Below are positions 17,270-26,797 of a stretch of DNA of 64,000 nucleotides, piece after piece. How positions within the stretch are numbered: position 1 is the stretch's first letter; every line of letters starts with the position of its first letter. Source of the stretch: Psychrobacter sp. P11G3 (GTDB taxonomy: Bacteria > Pseudomonadota > Gammaproteobacteria > Pseudomonadales > Moraxellaceae); assembly GCF_001435845.1 (NCBI RefSeq), contig NZ_CM003596.1, positions 3,023,298-3,087,297 of the forward strand, in the 5' to 3' direction. Under the pieces are notes generated by a model. It saw only the letters and a program-made list of their open reading frames with translations. It was not told the origin of the DNA and did not search any database. The position numbers and the translations under genes were made by a program.

Positions 17270-19096
17270 ATGCAGCACCATACTTTACGCCCGTTTATAG
17301 GGCCAACATCGTCCAAAAATGATAATAACCCACAAGCATCAGCCAGTGAAGTCATGCAGTATGCGGCTCGTTTTTCAATTTATGCGCCTCTGCGATTACT
17401 TGCATTGATGGCATTATGCATAACAACATTCACCACCACGGCGTATGCCGATCATGATGGTCAGGTACATGACCACGATACGGATACCGCTCATAGTGAG
17501 CAATCTTTGGTCACACCTATCAACGTAGCCATTTCCACTCAAGCCAGCACCTCAAATATTTCGACAGCAACTACAAACTCAGGCGATGCTATTCAAAAAT
17601 TTGTGGCGGGTGATTTTAGTAAGCGCCAAGCTATGCTAAGTGATTGGCCAGGATCCGTTGAGAGTTTAGATAGTTTGGTTGAATTCATTGCCAATGATGA
17701 GCTGTATCAAGGTAACAGTGGGCAAACGTATCTACTTAATAAAGATGACCAGCTGTTTACTTATCCTGATAAAAAAGAGACTGACGATTGGCCAAGTGAT
17801 TTATCACAAATCACCCTGACCAATGCCCTACGCTCAGCGCTCATCTTTGGTCAAGCCAAGGTAAAACTAGCATCTGACAAGCCAGCACAGCGCCTGCAAG
17901 CTGTAGAGATTTTGGCCGATAATATTGACCAAGTAGATCCAGCCATTATTATGATCGCAGCAGGAAATGAGAACAATGCTAAAGTCAAAAAGGCACTAAC
18001 TGCACTACAAGCTCGTATTGATTTCAAAAACGGTGACCTGCCCACTCAGATTGCAGCGGTCAATCTACTTGCAGATAGTGATAACCCACAAGTTTTGGTC
18101 GATATTGAATCTGCCCTCGCTGCGGATAACTTAGATGCCTCGCTTAAAGTTGCACTTATCGATGCTGAATCTAGCGTGTCACGCCGTATCGAAATCAGCA
18201 CATGGACCGGCCATATCTTCACCGGTATGAGTACCGCCAGTATTTTACTGCTCGCCGCACTTGGTCTCGCCATTACCTTTGGCTTGCTTGGCGTAATTAA
18301 TATGGCGCACGGTGAGCTGATTATGATCGGGGCTTATACCACCTATATGGTGCAAAACTTCTTTCAAGCTTATATGCCAGATATGGCTGGTTGGTATTTG
18401 CTTGCCGCTATTCCAGCCGCTTTTTTAGTCAGCGCTGTTATCGGTATGATCATCGAGCGCATTGTCATTCGTCCATTATATGGTCGTGAGCTAGAGACAT
18501 TATTGGCGACATTCGGCGTGAGCTTAATATTGATGCAATTAGTACGGATGATTTTCGGTGCGCAGAACGTTGAAGTCAGTAACGTGGCATGGCTCAGCGG
18601 TGCGTATCAAGTGTCATCAAGTTTGGTACTGCCTTACAACCGTATTGCTATTATTGGTTTTACCGTCATCGTCGTGGCGCTACTGGTGTACTTGCTCAAC
18701 AAAACCCGCTTTGGTTTGTTTATACGAGCCGTTACCCAAAACCGTCAAATGGCACGTGCTGTTGGTATTCCTTCTGCACGTATCGATATGATGGCATTTG
18801 GTCTGGGTTCTGGGCTGGCTGGTATGGCTGGCTGCGCCCTTGCCCAAGTCGGCAACGTGGGTCCTGATCTGGGCCAAACCTATATCATTGATACGTTTTT
18901 GGTCGTCGTCGTTGGCGGCGTCGGACAAGTATGGGGCGCAGTATTGGCCGCCTTGGGACTTGGTGTGAGTGGCACGATACTTGAGATTGGTATCGGTGCA
19001 GTATTGGCAAAGATTGTGTTGTTGGTTCTTGTGATTCTGTTTATTCAGAAACGGCCACAAGGTTTATTTGCACTCAAAGGCCGCTTTGTCGAATAA
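17270..19096 (+). CDS. urtB: Urea ABC transporter permease UrtB
   Basis: UrtB is one of the two inner-membrane permeases of the urea importer (LivH-like). The protein (about 608 residues) has an N-terminal signal-like segment (about 44-62), then a periplasmic domain of about 240 residues beginning with a His/Asp-rich stretch (ADHDGQVHDHDTDTAHSE), then a LivH-type permease domain from about residue 310 (LGLAITFGLLGVINMAHGELIMIGAY, GLFIRAVTQNRQMARAVGI, GGVGQVWGAVLAALGLG). The N-terminal domain is usual for proteobacterial UrtB. CAGGGAG six bases upstream supports the ATG at 17270 over a GTG at 17228. The gene ends ten bases before urtC. Confidence 0.94.
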   Translation: MQHHTLRPFIGPTSSKNDNNPQASASEVMQYAARFSIYAPLRLLALMALCITTFTTTAYADHDGQVHDHDTDTAHSEQSLVTPINVAISTQASTSNISTATTNSGDAIQKFVAGDFSKRQAMLSDWPGSVESLDSLVEFIANDELYQGNSGQTYLLNKDDQLFTYPDKKETDDWPSDLSQITLTNALRSALIFGQAKVKLASDKPAQRLQAVEILADNIDQVDPAIIMIAAGNENNAKVKKALTALQARIDFKNGDLPTQIAAVNLLADSDNPQVLVDIESALAADNLDASLKVALIDAESSVSRRIEISTWTGHIFTGMSTASILLLAALGLAITFGLLGVINMAHGELIMIGAYTTYMVQNFFQAYMPDMAGWYLLAAIPAAFLVSAVIGMIIERIVIRPLYGRELETLLATFGVSLILMQLVRMIFGAQNVEVSNVAWLSGAYQVSSSLVLPYNRIAIIGFTVIVVALLVYLLNKTRFGLFIRAVTQNRQMARAVGIPSARIDMMAFGLGSGLAGMAGCALAQVGNVGPDLGQTYIIDTFLVVVVGGVGQVWGAVLAALGLGVSGTILEIGIGAVLAKIVLLVLVILFIQKRPQGLFALKGRFVE

Positions 19097-19106
19097 GGAG
19101 ACTTCT

Positions 19107-20177
19107 ATGATACTGACCAAATTACTGTCTGATACGCCGCGTAGTGCTGTTTTAATTGGCTTATGTTTTGCCATACTATTGATACTACCTTGGCTACATC
19201 TTATGCCGGAGACTTCAGCTTTTCACCTTTCAGCCTACTGGATTACCCTGATTGGTAAAATCATGGCGCTAGCGATGGTGGCATTGGCGCTAGATCTCGT
19301 TTGGGGCTATGCCGGTATTTTGAGCTTGGGACATGGCTTGTATTTTGCCTTAGGTGGCTATGCGTTTGGCATGTACCTAACACGTGAGACTGCTGGCGAC
19401 GCGCTTCCTGATTTTATGCGTTTTTTGAGCTGGACTGAAATGCCCTGGTATTGGGCTGGCACGCAGCATTTTTGGTGGGCAGTCGCACTGGTCGTATTAG
19501 TACCTGGATTAGTTGCTTTTATATTTGGTTTTTTTGCTTTTCGCTCCAAAATCAAAGGCGTTTATTTTTCTATCATCACTCAAGCCATGGTCTATGCAGC
19601 AGCCTTGCTATTCTTTCGTAATGAGACAGGCTTTGGTGGTAATAATGGCTTTACTGGTTTTACCACCTTACTCGGCTACGACATTACCGCTGCCTCTACC
19701 CGCTCAATGCTCTGCTTTGTCACGGCCGTAGCATTGTTAGTCTCTTATATGGGTTTGCGTCATTTAATGAACCAACCTTATGGGCGAGTACTTGGTGCGA
19801 TTCGTGACAGTGAAAACCGCCTGCAATATCTGGGCTACCGTACGTTGTGGTACAAACTATCCGCTTGGGTATTATCCGCTGTTATCGCTGGTATCGCAGG
19901 TGCGCTATACGTACCGCAAGTAGGCATTATCAATCCGAGTGAAATGAACCCTGTTAACTCAATTGAGATAGCCGTCTGGGTAGCGACTGGTGGTCGAGGA
20001 AGCTTAATTGGCGCGATTTTAGGAACTGGTGTAGTGAACGCTGTAAAAACCTACTTTACGGTCGCCTACCCTGAATTTTGGCTATTGATATTAGGCGGAC
20101 TGTTCGTCGTCGTGACGTTGTTTTTACCTAATGGCATTATGGGCTTGTTCGATCGCTTCAAAAAGGAGAAACAATAA
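19107..20177 (+). CDS. urtC: Urea ABC transporter permease UrtC
   Basis: UrtC is the second, LivM-like permease of the urea importer. The 356-residue product has about nine to ten membrane segments, with the LivM-type motifs VALALDLVWGYAGILSLGHG, YFSIITQA and the EAA-like loop GAIRDSENRLQYLGY. AGGAG lies six bases before the ATG at 19107; the frame extends upstream to 19068 into urtB but that start lacks support. The stop overlaps the urtD start by one base, so the two are translationally coupled. Confidence 0.95.
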   Translation: MILTKLLSDTPRSAVLIGLCFAILLILPWLHLMPETSAFHLSAYWITLIGKIMALAMVALALDLVWGYAGILSLGHGLYFALGGYAFGMYLTRETAGDALPDFMRFLSWTEMPWYWAGTQHFWWAVALVVLVPGLVAFIFGFFAFRSKIKGVYFSIITQAMVYAAALLFFRNETGFGGNNGFTGFTTLLGYDITAASTRSMLCFVTAVALLVSYMGLRHLMNQPYGRVLGAIRDSENRLQYLGYRTLWYKLSAWVLSAVIAGIAGALYVPQVGIINPSEMNPVNSIEIAVWVATGGRGSLIGAILGTGVVNAVKTYFTVAYPEFWLLILGGLFVVVTLFLPNGIMGLFDRFKKEKQ

Positions 20178-21031
20178 TGCTAAAAGATAAGTCCTCATCG
20201 ACTGAGCAATCGACCAAAGCGCTGTCTGAATATGATCATACTGATGGACGTGACGGTCTCAGTCACCCCAAAAAATCAGGCGTCGATTTTAGCCATGGTA
20301 TTGCTCTGTATTTAGAAGATGTGAGCGTTTGGTTTGATTCGTTTCGCGCACTTAACAATCTATCGCTCTATATCGAAGAAGGCGAGCTACGCTGTATCAT
20401 CGGCCCCAACGGCGCTGGTAAAACCACGCTAATGGATGTCATCACAGGTAAAACCCGCCCTACCGAAGGCAGCGTGTTTTTTGGTCAGACTCACAACCTT
20501 GCCAGCTTATCTACTGAAGAAATCGCTGAAGCGGGTATCGGCCGTAAGTTTCAAAAACCTACTGTCTTTGAAAATTTTACGGTAATGGATAATCTGTTAC
20601 TTGCTGCACCGAAAGATAAACGTGTGGTTAAAAGCTTATTTAACAAACTCAATGCCGATACTCGCGATACCCTCGACGCGACCCTACAACAAATTCGCCT
20701 GACCGATAAGATCAATAAACCTGCTGGCTTGCTCTCACATGGACAAAAGCAATGGCTAGAGATTGGCATGCTGTTAATGCAAAGCCCCAAGCTAATTCTG
20801 CTTGATGAGCCTGTGGCCGGTATGACTGATGCAGAAACTGAACATACCGCTGAGCTGTGTCTACGCCTTAAAAAGAATCATACCTTAGTGGTAGTTGAGC
20901 ATGACATGACCTTTATTGATGCGATTAGTGAAAAAGTCACAGTATTGGCACAAGGGGCGATTTTGGCCGAAGGTACGTTAGCGGAAGTGCAAGCCAATGA
21001 AGCAGTGATTGAGTCCTACTTAGGTCGATAG
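20177..21031 (+). CDS. urtD: Urea ABC transporter ATP-binding protein UrtD
   Basis: UrtD is one of two cytoplasmic ATPases driving urea import (LivG-like). After a polar extension of about 40 residues come Walker A (GPNGAGKTT), the Q-loop region GRKFQKPTVFENFTV, the signature LSHGQKQWLEIGML, Walker B (LILLDEPVAGM) and the switch His in VVEHDMTF. LSHGQ instead of LSGGQ is characteristic of UrtD. The ATG overlaps the urtC stop codon. The length is 284 residues. Confidence 0.95.
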   Translation: MLKDKSSSTEQSTKALSEYDHTDGRDGLSHPKKSGVDFSHGIALYLEDVSVWFDSFRALNNLSLYIEEGELRCIIGPNGAGKTTLMDVITGKTRPTEGSVFFGQTHNLASLSTEEIAEAGIGRKFQKPTVFENFTVMDNLLLAAPKDKRVVKSLFNKLNADTRDTLDATLQQIRLTDKINKPAGLLSHGQKQWLEIGMLLMQSPKLILLDEPVAGMTDAETEHTAELCLRLKKNHTLVVVEHDMTFIDAISEKVTVLAQGAILAEGTLAEVQANEAVIESYLGR

Positions 21032-21109
21032 CTAAACGTATCATCTAGACGAGCCAAACGAACATTCCCTTTGAAATATTAGAAAAGTTTTAGAGTTTAG
21101 GAGACAGCC

Positions 21110-21808
21110 ATGTTACAAGTGAACGATATCAACCAGTATTACGGCGGCAGTCATATTTTACGAGATGTCTCGTTTACAGCGCCTGTAGGCGCATGCAGCG
21201 TGGTACTTGGACGTAATGGCGTGGGCAAAACTACTCTGCTTAAATGCCTGATGGGGATACTACCGATTAAATCAGGAGAAATTTTGCTTAATGATAAAGA
21301 CATCAGCAAGATGTCTCCAGAGCAACGGGTACGAGCAGGATTGGCTTATGTACCACAAGGCCGCGATATTTTTTCGACACTGACGGTAGAAGAGAACATA
21401 TTAATTGGTATGGCCAAGTTTTCACGCAGCAAGGCAAAACACGTACCCAAGCATTTATACGATATTTTTCCGGTACTCGATGAGATGAAACATCGCCGCG
21501 GTGGTGATTTGTCTGGTGGTCAGCAGCAGCAACTTGCTATCGCCCGTGCCTTAGCCTCCGAGCCGACTGTGTTAATTTTAGATGAGCCAACTGAGGGTAT
21601 ACAGCCTTCTATCATCAAAGATATTGGCCGAGTACTACGTGACTTGGCTGACAAAGGTGACATGGCCATTGTACTGGTTGAGCAGTTCTATGAATTCGCC
21701 GAAGAGCTTGCTGACAATTACACGGTATTATCACGCGGCAAGGTAGTCTCACAAGGCGCAGGCGACACGATGGTCGAAAACAAAGTACAAGACTTAGTCG
21801 CCATCTAG
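21110..21808 (+). CDS. urtE: Urea ABC transporter ATP-binding protein UrtE
   Basis: UrtE is the second ATPase of the urea importer (LivF-like). The 232-residue product has Walker A GRNGVGKTT, Q-loop AYVPQGRDIFSTLTVEEN, signature LSGGQQQQLAIARAL and Walker B VLILDEPTEGIQPS, the last being the UrtE/LivF form. AGGAG lies six bases upstream of the ATG at 21110. It is 78 bases after urtD and is the last gene of the operon. Confidence 0.95.
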   Translation: MLQVNDINQYYGGSHILRDVSFTAPVGACSVVLGRNGVGKTTLLKCLMGILPIKSGEILLNDKDISKMSPEQRVRAGLAYVPQGRDIFSTLTVEENILIGMAKFSRSKAKHVPKHLYDIFPVLDEMKHRRGGDLSGGQQQQLAIARALASEPTVLILDEPTEGIQPSIIKDIGRVLRDLADKGDMAIVLVEQFYEFAEELADNYTVLSRGKVVSQGAGDTMVENKVQDLVAI

Positions 21809-22125
21809 CTGCATTTACTTAGCTATATTGGCTTAACTGCGTTTATTTACGAACACTTGGTAGTGACCGCTTAAAACAACAGAAATCACGCTTTTATTCT
21901 GAGCTGCTAGCTACCAAGATTACATATCATCACGAAAACACTCCTTAATTAAAGTCACTTTTTACCTCACTTCTTATTTTTTGACTCTTAGCCTATATAT
22001 TCTGTGCCATTTCAAAAACTCACATTACCAATATCCTCTGATTGGCGTCATAGCAATTGTGTATGCCCATTGAACGAAATTTGCTATTATAGTCAGTATT
22101 TTATTATCAATATTATGATGCCCTT
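21809..22125. other. Intergenic region between urtE and lgt
   Basis: These 317 bases hold a widely spaced inverted repeat (CTTGGTAG at 21856-21863, CTACCAAG at 21911-21918) and AT-rich sequence before lgt. No clear terminator with a T tract and no gene were seen. Confidence 0.5.
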
Positions 22126-23010
22126 ATGATGATTCATCCTCAGTACGATCCTGTAGCATTAGCAGTTGGGCCTGTCGAAGTCCATTGGTATGGGCTGATG
22201 TATTTGTTGGCATTTGCCGCCGCCTACGGACTGGCATGGTATCGCAGTACCAAACGTGAAGGCTGGACGACAGATATGGTCTCTGACCTAGTGTTCTTTG
22301 GCGCACTTGGTGTGATATTAGGTGGCCGTGTCGGCTATGTATTGTTTTATCAGTTCGGTGAACTGCTCCAAAACCCTGCCTATCTGTTTAAAGTCTGGGA
22401 AGGCGGTATGTCATTCCATGGTGGCCTGATTGGTGTCATGTTGGGTATGCTGTATTTTGCCCGCAAATATAAAAAGACACCTTTCCAAGTGCTCGATTTT
22501 GTCGTTCCCTGTGTGCCAACTGGTCTATTGTTCGGACGTATTGGTAACTATATCAATGCCGAGCTATGGGGCCGCGTCTCTGATGGTGGCTATAACTGGT
22601 TGACCTACTTCCCGCAGGCCGCTAGCGTTGATATGCAGCAGCTACAAGCCAATCCTGCGCTACAAGACCTGATGACTGAGGTCAATGGCCAGTACCTGTT
22701 GCCTCGTCACCCGTCGCAACTGTATGAAGCCCTTGCAGAAGGTCTACTGTTATTTCTATTCTTGTGGTGGTACTCATCGAAGCCCCGTCCTCGTATGGCA
22801 GTGACTGGTGTCTTTATGCTTGGTTATGGCTTTAGCCGTTTCATCATTGAGTTTTTTCGCCAGCCAGACATCGACCAAGGATTCATCTTGCTAGGCTGGA
22901 TGACCAAAGGTCAGATACTAAGCGCCCCAATGATAATTATCGGTCTGTTCTTGATCGGTTATGCCTATAAACGCGGCATCTACGACTGGGGTAAGCAAGC
23001 TGCTTATTAA
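22126..23010 (+). CDS. lgt: Phosphatidylglycerol--prolipoprotein diacylglyceryl transferase
   Basis: Lgt transfers diacylglycerol to the lipobox cysteine of prolipoproteins in the inner membrane. The 294-residue product has seven predicted membrane helices and the signature GRIGNYINAELWGR around residue 140, with HWYGLMYLLAF near the N-terminus, GGMSFHGGLIG (catalytic His) and RHPSQLYEALAEG. A short insertion follows the signature. Two adjacent ATGs (22126 and 22129) could serve as start, and no strong ribosome binding site separates them. It is followed by thyA and folA, as in many gammaproteobacteria. Confidence 0.96.
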   Translation: MMIHPQYDPVALAVGPVEVHWYGLMYLLAFAAAYGLAWYRSTKREGWTTDMVSDLVFFGALGVILGGRVGYVLFYQFGELLQNPAYLFKVWEGGMSFHGGLIGVMLGMLYFARKYKKTPFQVLDFVVPCVPTGLLFGRIGNYINAELWGRVSDGGYNWLTYFPQAASVDMQQLQANPALQDLMTEVNGQYLLPRHPSQLYEALAEGLLLFLFLWWYSSKPRPRMAVTGVFMLGYGFSRFIIEFFRQPDIDQGFILLGWMTKGQILSAPMIIIGLFLIGYAYKRGIYDWGKQAAY

Positions 23011-23158
23011 GCCTACCTTTTTATGATAAAGGTTGATGACTTAAAATAGGGTAAGCTGTCAAAACGCTTATCCTGGCAATACTTTCAATAATGACAGTGT
23101 ATATATCGACTATTCATCTAGCCTGTATGTGCTGTCAGCAGTAACTAAAGAGCATTTT

Positions 23159-24028
23159 ATGATCAATGGCATCCAAAGTAATAACGAGCAAGGCTATTTA
23201 GATTTGCTACGCCACGTTCTCGACAATGGCACCGAAAAAGGTGATCGTACTGGTACGGGTACGCTTAGCCATTTCGGCGCGCAGCTACGCTTTGACTTAG
23301 CAGATGGCTTTCCACTGCTAACGACCAAAAAGGTTCACTTTAAATCTATCGCTTATGAGCTATTATGGTTTTTAAGTGGCAGCACTCATGTCGATTATCT
23401 CCAACAGAATAACGTTCGTATCTGGAATGAGTGGGCGACAGCAGAACAGACCGCGCGCTTTAACAGACCTGCTGGCGATTTGGGTCCTATCTATGGGCAT
23501 CAATGGCGTAACTATGGCGCGACCAAAAATGAAGACGCCAGTTATAACGCTGATGGCGTCGATCAAATCGCACAGGTCGTTGAACAGATAAAGACCAATC
23601 CGAATTCGCGCCGCTTGATTGTGTCAGGCTGGAATCCAGGTGAAGCAGAGCAAGTAGCCCTACCACCATGTCATACATTATTTCAGTTCTTTGTCGCAGA
23701 CAATAAGCTGTCATGCCAGCTATATCAACGTTCGGCTGACTTATTCCTAGGCGTGCCTTTCAACATTGCGAGCTATGCGCTATTGACTCATATGATCGCG
23801 CAGGTGTGTGGTTTAGAAGTTGGAGAGTTTGTTTGGACAGGTGGTGATTGCCATATCTATCAAAACCACCGTGAGCAGGCTGAGTTACAGTTGACTCGCT
23901 CGCTATATAAACTGCCGACATTGTCTTTGAATCCTGAAGTAAAAGACATATTTGCGTTTGAATACGAAGACATTAGTGTCAATGACTATGAGTCGCACCC
24001 TGCTATCAAAGCCAAAGTTGCCGTATAA
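23159..24028 (+). CDS. thyA: Thymidylate synthase
   Basis: ThyA methylates dUMP to dTMP using methylene-tetrahydrofolate. The 289-residue product has [18 protein letters not shown], the [14 protein letters not shown] loop, the nucleophile-containing [12 protein letters not shown] (Cys about 171), [20 protein letters not shown] and [11 protein letters not shown] short insertion lies between about residues 100 and 145 relative to E. coli ThyA (264 residues). The ATG at 23159 gives the usual N-terminus; a GTG ten codons upstream was rejected. It lies 64 bases upstream of folA, which regenerates the tetrahydrofolate it consumes. Confidence 0.97.
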   Translation: MINGIQSNNEQGYLDLLRHVLDNGTEKGDRTGTGTLSHFGAQLRFDLADGFPLLTTKKVHFKSIAYELLWFLSGSTHVDYLQQNNVRIWNEWATAEQTARFNRPAGDLGPIYGHQWRNYGATKNEDASYNADGVDQIAQVVEQIKTNPNSRRLIVSGWNPGEAEQVALPPCHTLFQFFVADNKLSCQLYQRSADLFLGVPFNIASYALLTHMIAQVCGLEVGEFVWTGGDCHIYQNHREQAELQLTRSLYKLPTLSLNPEVKDIFAFEYEDISVNDYESHPAIKAKVAV

Positions 24029-24092
24029 AGTTAGTCTGGTTAACTACGCTAAATAAGAGCAAAATTTAAGAATATAATAAAAAGGATATATT

Positions 24093-24665
24093 ATGAGCTA
24101 TGCCCATACCGAAGTTGCCCAAATCGCTGCTATTAGTAGCAATCGCTGTATCGGCAAAAACAATGAGCTACCGTGGCATATCTCAGCAGATTTGCAACAT
24201 TTCAAAAGCATGACGACCAAAGAAAACGATAGCAAGATTCAAGGTATCGTGATCATGGGTCGTAAGACATTTGAGTCAATGGGTAGTAAACCATTACCTA
24301 AGCGTGTGAGCTTCATTGTCACGACACAGATGGATTATGCTGAGACAAAAGGTCTTGTAGATATCAGCAATGCTTATGTGGTACACAACTTAGATGACGC
24401 ACTGACACAAGCAGCTAGCCTAGCACATGGCGCGCATCTCGATACGATTTGGGTGATTGGCGGTGAGCGCGTATTTAGTGATGCTCTGATGTACACCGAC
24501 CGTATTGAGCTGACTCATGTAGATACTGATATTGCAGACGGTGATGCATTTTATCCTGAGTTGCCAGAACGATTTAAAGTAGCAGACGAATCTGAGCAAA
24601 TGCACGATGAGAAAAGCGATTTAAGCTTTAAGTTTACGACTTATAAAGTAGAAACTGATAAGTAG
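24093..24665 (+). CDS. folA: Dihydrofolate reductase
   Basis: FolA reduces dihydrofolate to tetrahydrofolate with NADPH and is the trimethoprim target. Visible motifs are AAISSNRCIGKNNELPWHISADL (with the Met20-type loop and the acidic active-site residue region), IVIMGRKTFES (NADPH binding), and VIGGERVFSDAL. The length is 190 residues, longer than E. coli (159) owing to loop insertions. It is the last gene of the lgt-thyA-folA group and ends at a very strong bidirectional terminator. Confidence 0.95.
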   Translation: MSYAHTEVAQIAAISSNRCIGKNNELPWHISADLQHFKSMTTKENDSKIQGIVIMGRKTFESMGSKPLPKRVSFIVTTQMDYAETKGLVDISNAYVVHNLDDALTQAASLAHGAHLDTIWVIGGERVFSDALMYTDRIELTHVDTDIADGDAFYPELPERFKVADESEQMHDEKSDLSFKFTTYKVETDK

Positions 24666-24677
24666 TAAAAGCCTATT

Positions 24678-24733
24678 AAAAAAGGGGGCAGTCTTGGATA
24701 ATTTTACTTATCCAAGACTGCCCCCTTTTTTTT
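24678..24733. terminator. Bidirectional terminator between folA and uvrC
   Basis: A perfect inverted repeat of about 24 bp (24678-24701 with 24708-24731) has a 6-base loop, a G/C-rich core and A/T runs on both flanks. It serves the convergent folA (plus) and uvrC (minus). Confidence 0.95.
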
Positions 24734-24798
24734 TAATCTTCACACAGTCTTATTTATAGACAATCAATAGAAACTGCTGCTTGATAATATCTAATCCA

Positions 24799-26643
24799 TT
24801 ACTCGTGCAATACTTTATAAACCGTTTTTGCGAGTACGGGACCGATACCTTGTACGCCTGCCAACTCCTGCTGTGAAGCACCAAGCAGCTGCTGCATACC
24901 ACCAAAGTGATTGAGCAAATCACGACGACGTTTTTCACCCAGTCCCGGTATTACCTCTAGCACTGATGACGAGCGACGCTTATCGCGTTTTTTACGGTGA
25001 GCAGTAATCGCAAAACGATGCGCCTCATCACGAATATGCATCAGCAAATGCAGTGCTTTGCTATCCATCGGTAGATCTAACGGCTCATGATCGATAAAGT
25101 GCAATACCTCAAGCCCAGCCTTGCGCCCTTCCCCTTTTGCCACACTAATGAGCAAGGTGTCACCAAGAATACCCAACTCAGTTAATACTTCTTTAGCAAT
25201 ACCAAGCTGACCTTTACCACCATCAACCAATAGCAAGTCAGGCAACGGCTGCTTTTTATAACGTCTGGTCAGCACTTGCTTCATCGCGGCATAGTCATCG
25301 CCGCCTTGGATATCATGGATAGCATATTGACGGTAATCGCGACGGCGCGAGCCACCTTGGTCAAACACCACGCAGCTACCAATGGTCGCCTCACCCATCG
25401 TATGTGAGATATCAAAACATTCGACGCGATCAATCGTCCGATCGGTGACAGTCGCCAATACGTCTTTTAGTGCACCAAAGCGTGCATGCAGCTCTAGATA
25501 ATCGCCAAGCTTGGTTTTTAGTGCATTACTGGTATTCAATGTGGCTAAGTCTAGCCACTCTGAGCGATGCTCACGTACATTGGTCTTGATAACTACTTTA
25601 TTACCAAAGTGCGTTGCCAATGCTTCACTCACTGCTACCTGATCTGGTATCTGATGGCTCAATATGATTTCAGCGGGCAAATCATCGGTCACTTGGAAAT
25701 AAAATGACGTAATAAAGGCCGATAAATTGTCTGCTAACGACTCACTACTATCCACATCTGGGAAATAGTTTTTCCCGCCCAATACACGGCCGCCACGTAC
25801 CGTCAGCACGTTCACACAGGTCATGCCAGCCTGACTGGCAATGGCAATCACATCTGCCTCACCTTGTACGGTATAGACCGCTTGCCTTGCTTGCACCTCG
25901 CGTAACATAGACAGCTGATCGCGATAAAAGACTGCTTTCTCAAAATCTAACGCTTCAGCTGACGCTTCCATCTTTTCAATCAACGTACTATGGATATCGC
26001 TAGAGTCGCCCTTTAAAAAACGAATGGTATTATTCACATCTTCTGCATATTCTTCTGGCGATACCAAACCGACACAAGGTGCACGACAACGTTTGATCTG
26101 ATACTCCAGACAAGGACGCTGACGCTGCTTAAAAAAGGTATTGGTACATTGACGCATCTGAAACATCTTCTGCATCAATAACAATGTTTCTTTTGCCGCA
26201 TGTGCAGAGGGAAACGGGCCAAAAAATCGACCTTTTTGATGATTGCCTTTACCGCGACCGTAAGCCAACCGTGGATATGGCTTATCAGCTGAGATAAACA
26301 CATAAAGATAGGATTTATCATCACGCAGCAACACATTATAAGGTGGGCGATGCTCCTTAATTAGATTCTGCTCGAGCAATAGCGCTTCGGTCTCACTACG
26401 CGTGATAATAGTCTCAATATTATGAATCCGCGCCACTAGCGCCCGCGTCTTTGGATGATCTATCGTCTTAGCAAAGTAGCTATTTACTCGGCTTTTTAGC
26501 GACTTAGCTTTACCAACGTATAATATATCGCCGTTCTTACCCAGCATCTTATACACCCCTGGCAGGTTAGGCAGGCGTTTAATCAAATGCTTAAGACGGG
26601 CTTTTTTATCATCGACAGGACTCGATTCTGAGACATTAACCAT
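24799..26643 (-). CDS. uvrC: UvrABC excision nuclease subunit C
   Basis: UvrC makes both incisions in nucleotide excision repair. The 614-residue product has the GIY-YIG nuclease domain ([26 protein letters not shown], residues about 28-55), a cysteine group near 150-175, the UVR domain that binds UvrB (about 205-240, [22 protein letters not shown]), the RNase H-like C-terminal nuclease ([33 protein letters not shown]) and the helix-hairpin-helix tail ([18 protein letters not shown]). The length matches the family. Confidence 0.98.
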   Translation of the reverse strand: MVNVSESSPVDDKKARLKHLIKRLPNLPGVYKMLGKNGDILYVGKAKSLKSRVNSYFAKTIDHPKTRALVARIHNIETIITRSETEALLLEQNLIKEHRPPYNVLLRDDKSYLYVFISADKPYPRLAYGRGKGNHQKGRFFGPFPSAHAAKETLLLMQKMFQMRQCTNTFFKQRQRPCLEYQIKRCRAPCVGLVSPEEYAEDVNNTIRFLKGDSSDIHSTLIEKMEASAEALDFEKAVFYRDQLSMLREVQARQAVYTVQGEADVIAIASQAGMTCVNVLTVRGGRVLGGKNYFPDVDSSESLADNLSAFITSFYFQVTDDLPAEIILSHQIPDQVAVSEALATHFGNKVVIKTNVREHRSEWLDLATLNTSNALKTKLGDYLELHARFGALKDVLATVTDRTIDRVECFDISHTMGEATIGSCVVFDQGGSRRRDYRQYAIHDIQGGDDYAAMKQVLTRRYKKQPLPDLLLVDGGKGQLGIAKEVLTELGILGDTLLISVAKGEGRKAGLEVLHFIDHEPLDLPMDSKALHLLMHIRDEAHRFAITAHRKKRDKRRSSSVLEVIPGLGEKRRRDLLNHFGGMQQLLGASQQELAGVQGIGPVLAKTVYKVLHE

Positions 26644-26737
26644 AGAATTTATTGCTCTTAAAAATCTTAGTAATACTGCTAGTTATGGGGCGAGAGTCAT
26701 TGTTTTACAAGCCAATTATTATCGCAGCGCTACCCAT

Positions 26738-26761
26738 AAAAAAGCCAGCTTTCGCCGGCTT
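26738..26761 (-). terminator. Rho-independent terminator after the DUF3360-like gene
   Basis: On the minus strand an 8-bp stem (AAGCCGGC with GCTGGCTT, one G-U pair) with a GAAA tetraloop is followed by six T residues. Confidence 0.9.
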
Positions 26762-26797
26762 AGTTTGTTCTATTATCGTTTATACAATCATATACTA

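Noticed and set aside
18680-19060. 126-residue minus-strand open frame inside urtB
   Set aside because: It is antisense to the conserved permease domain and has no ribosome binding site.
15691-21808. Branched-chain amino acid transporter (livKHMGF) instead of urt
   Set aside because: UrtD's LSHGQ signature, UrtE's DEPTEGIQPS, the long N-terminal domain of UrtB and the UrtA opening IKVGILHSLSGTMAISE favour urea; the sigma-54 promoter agrees.
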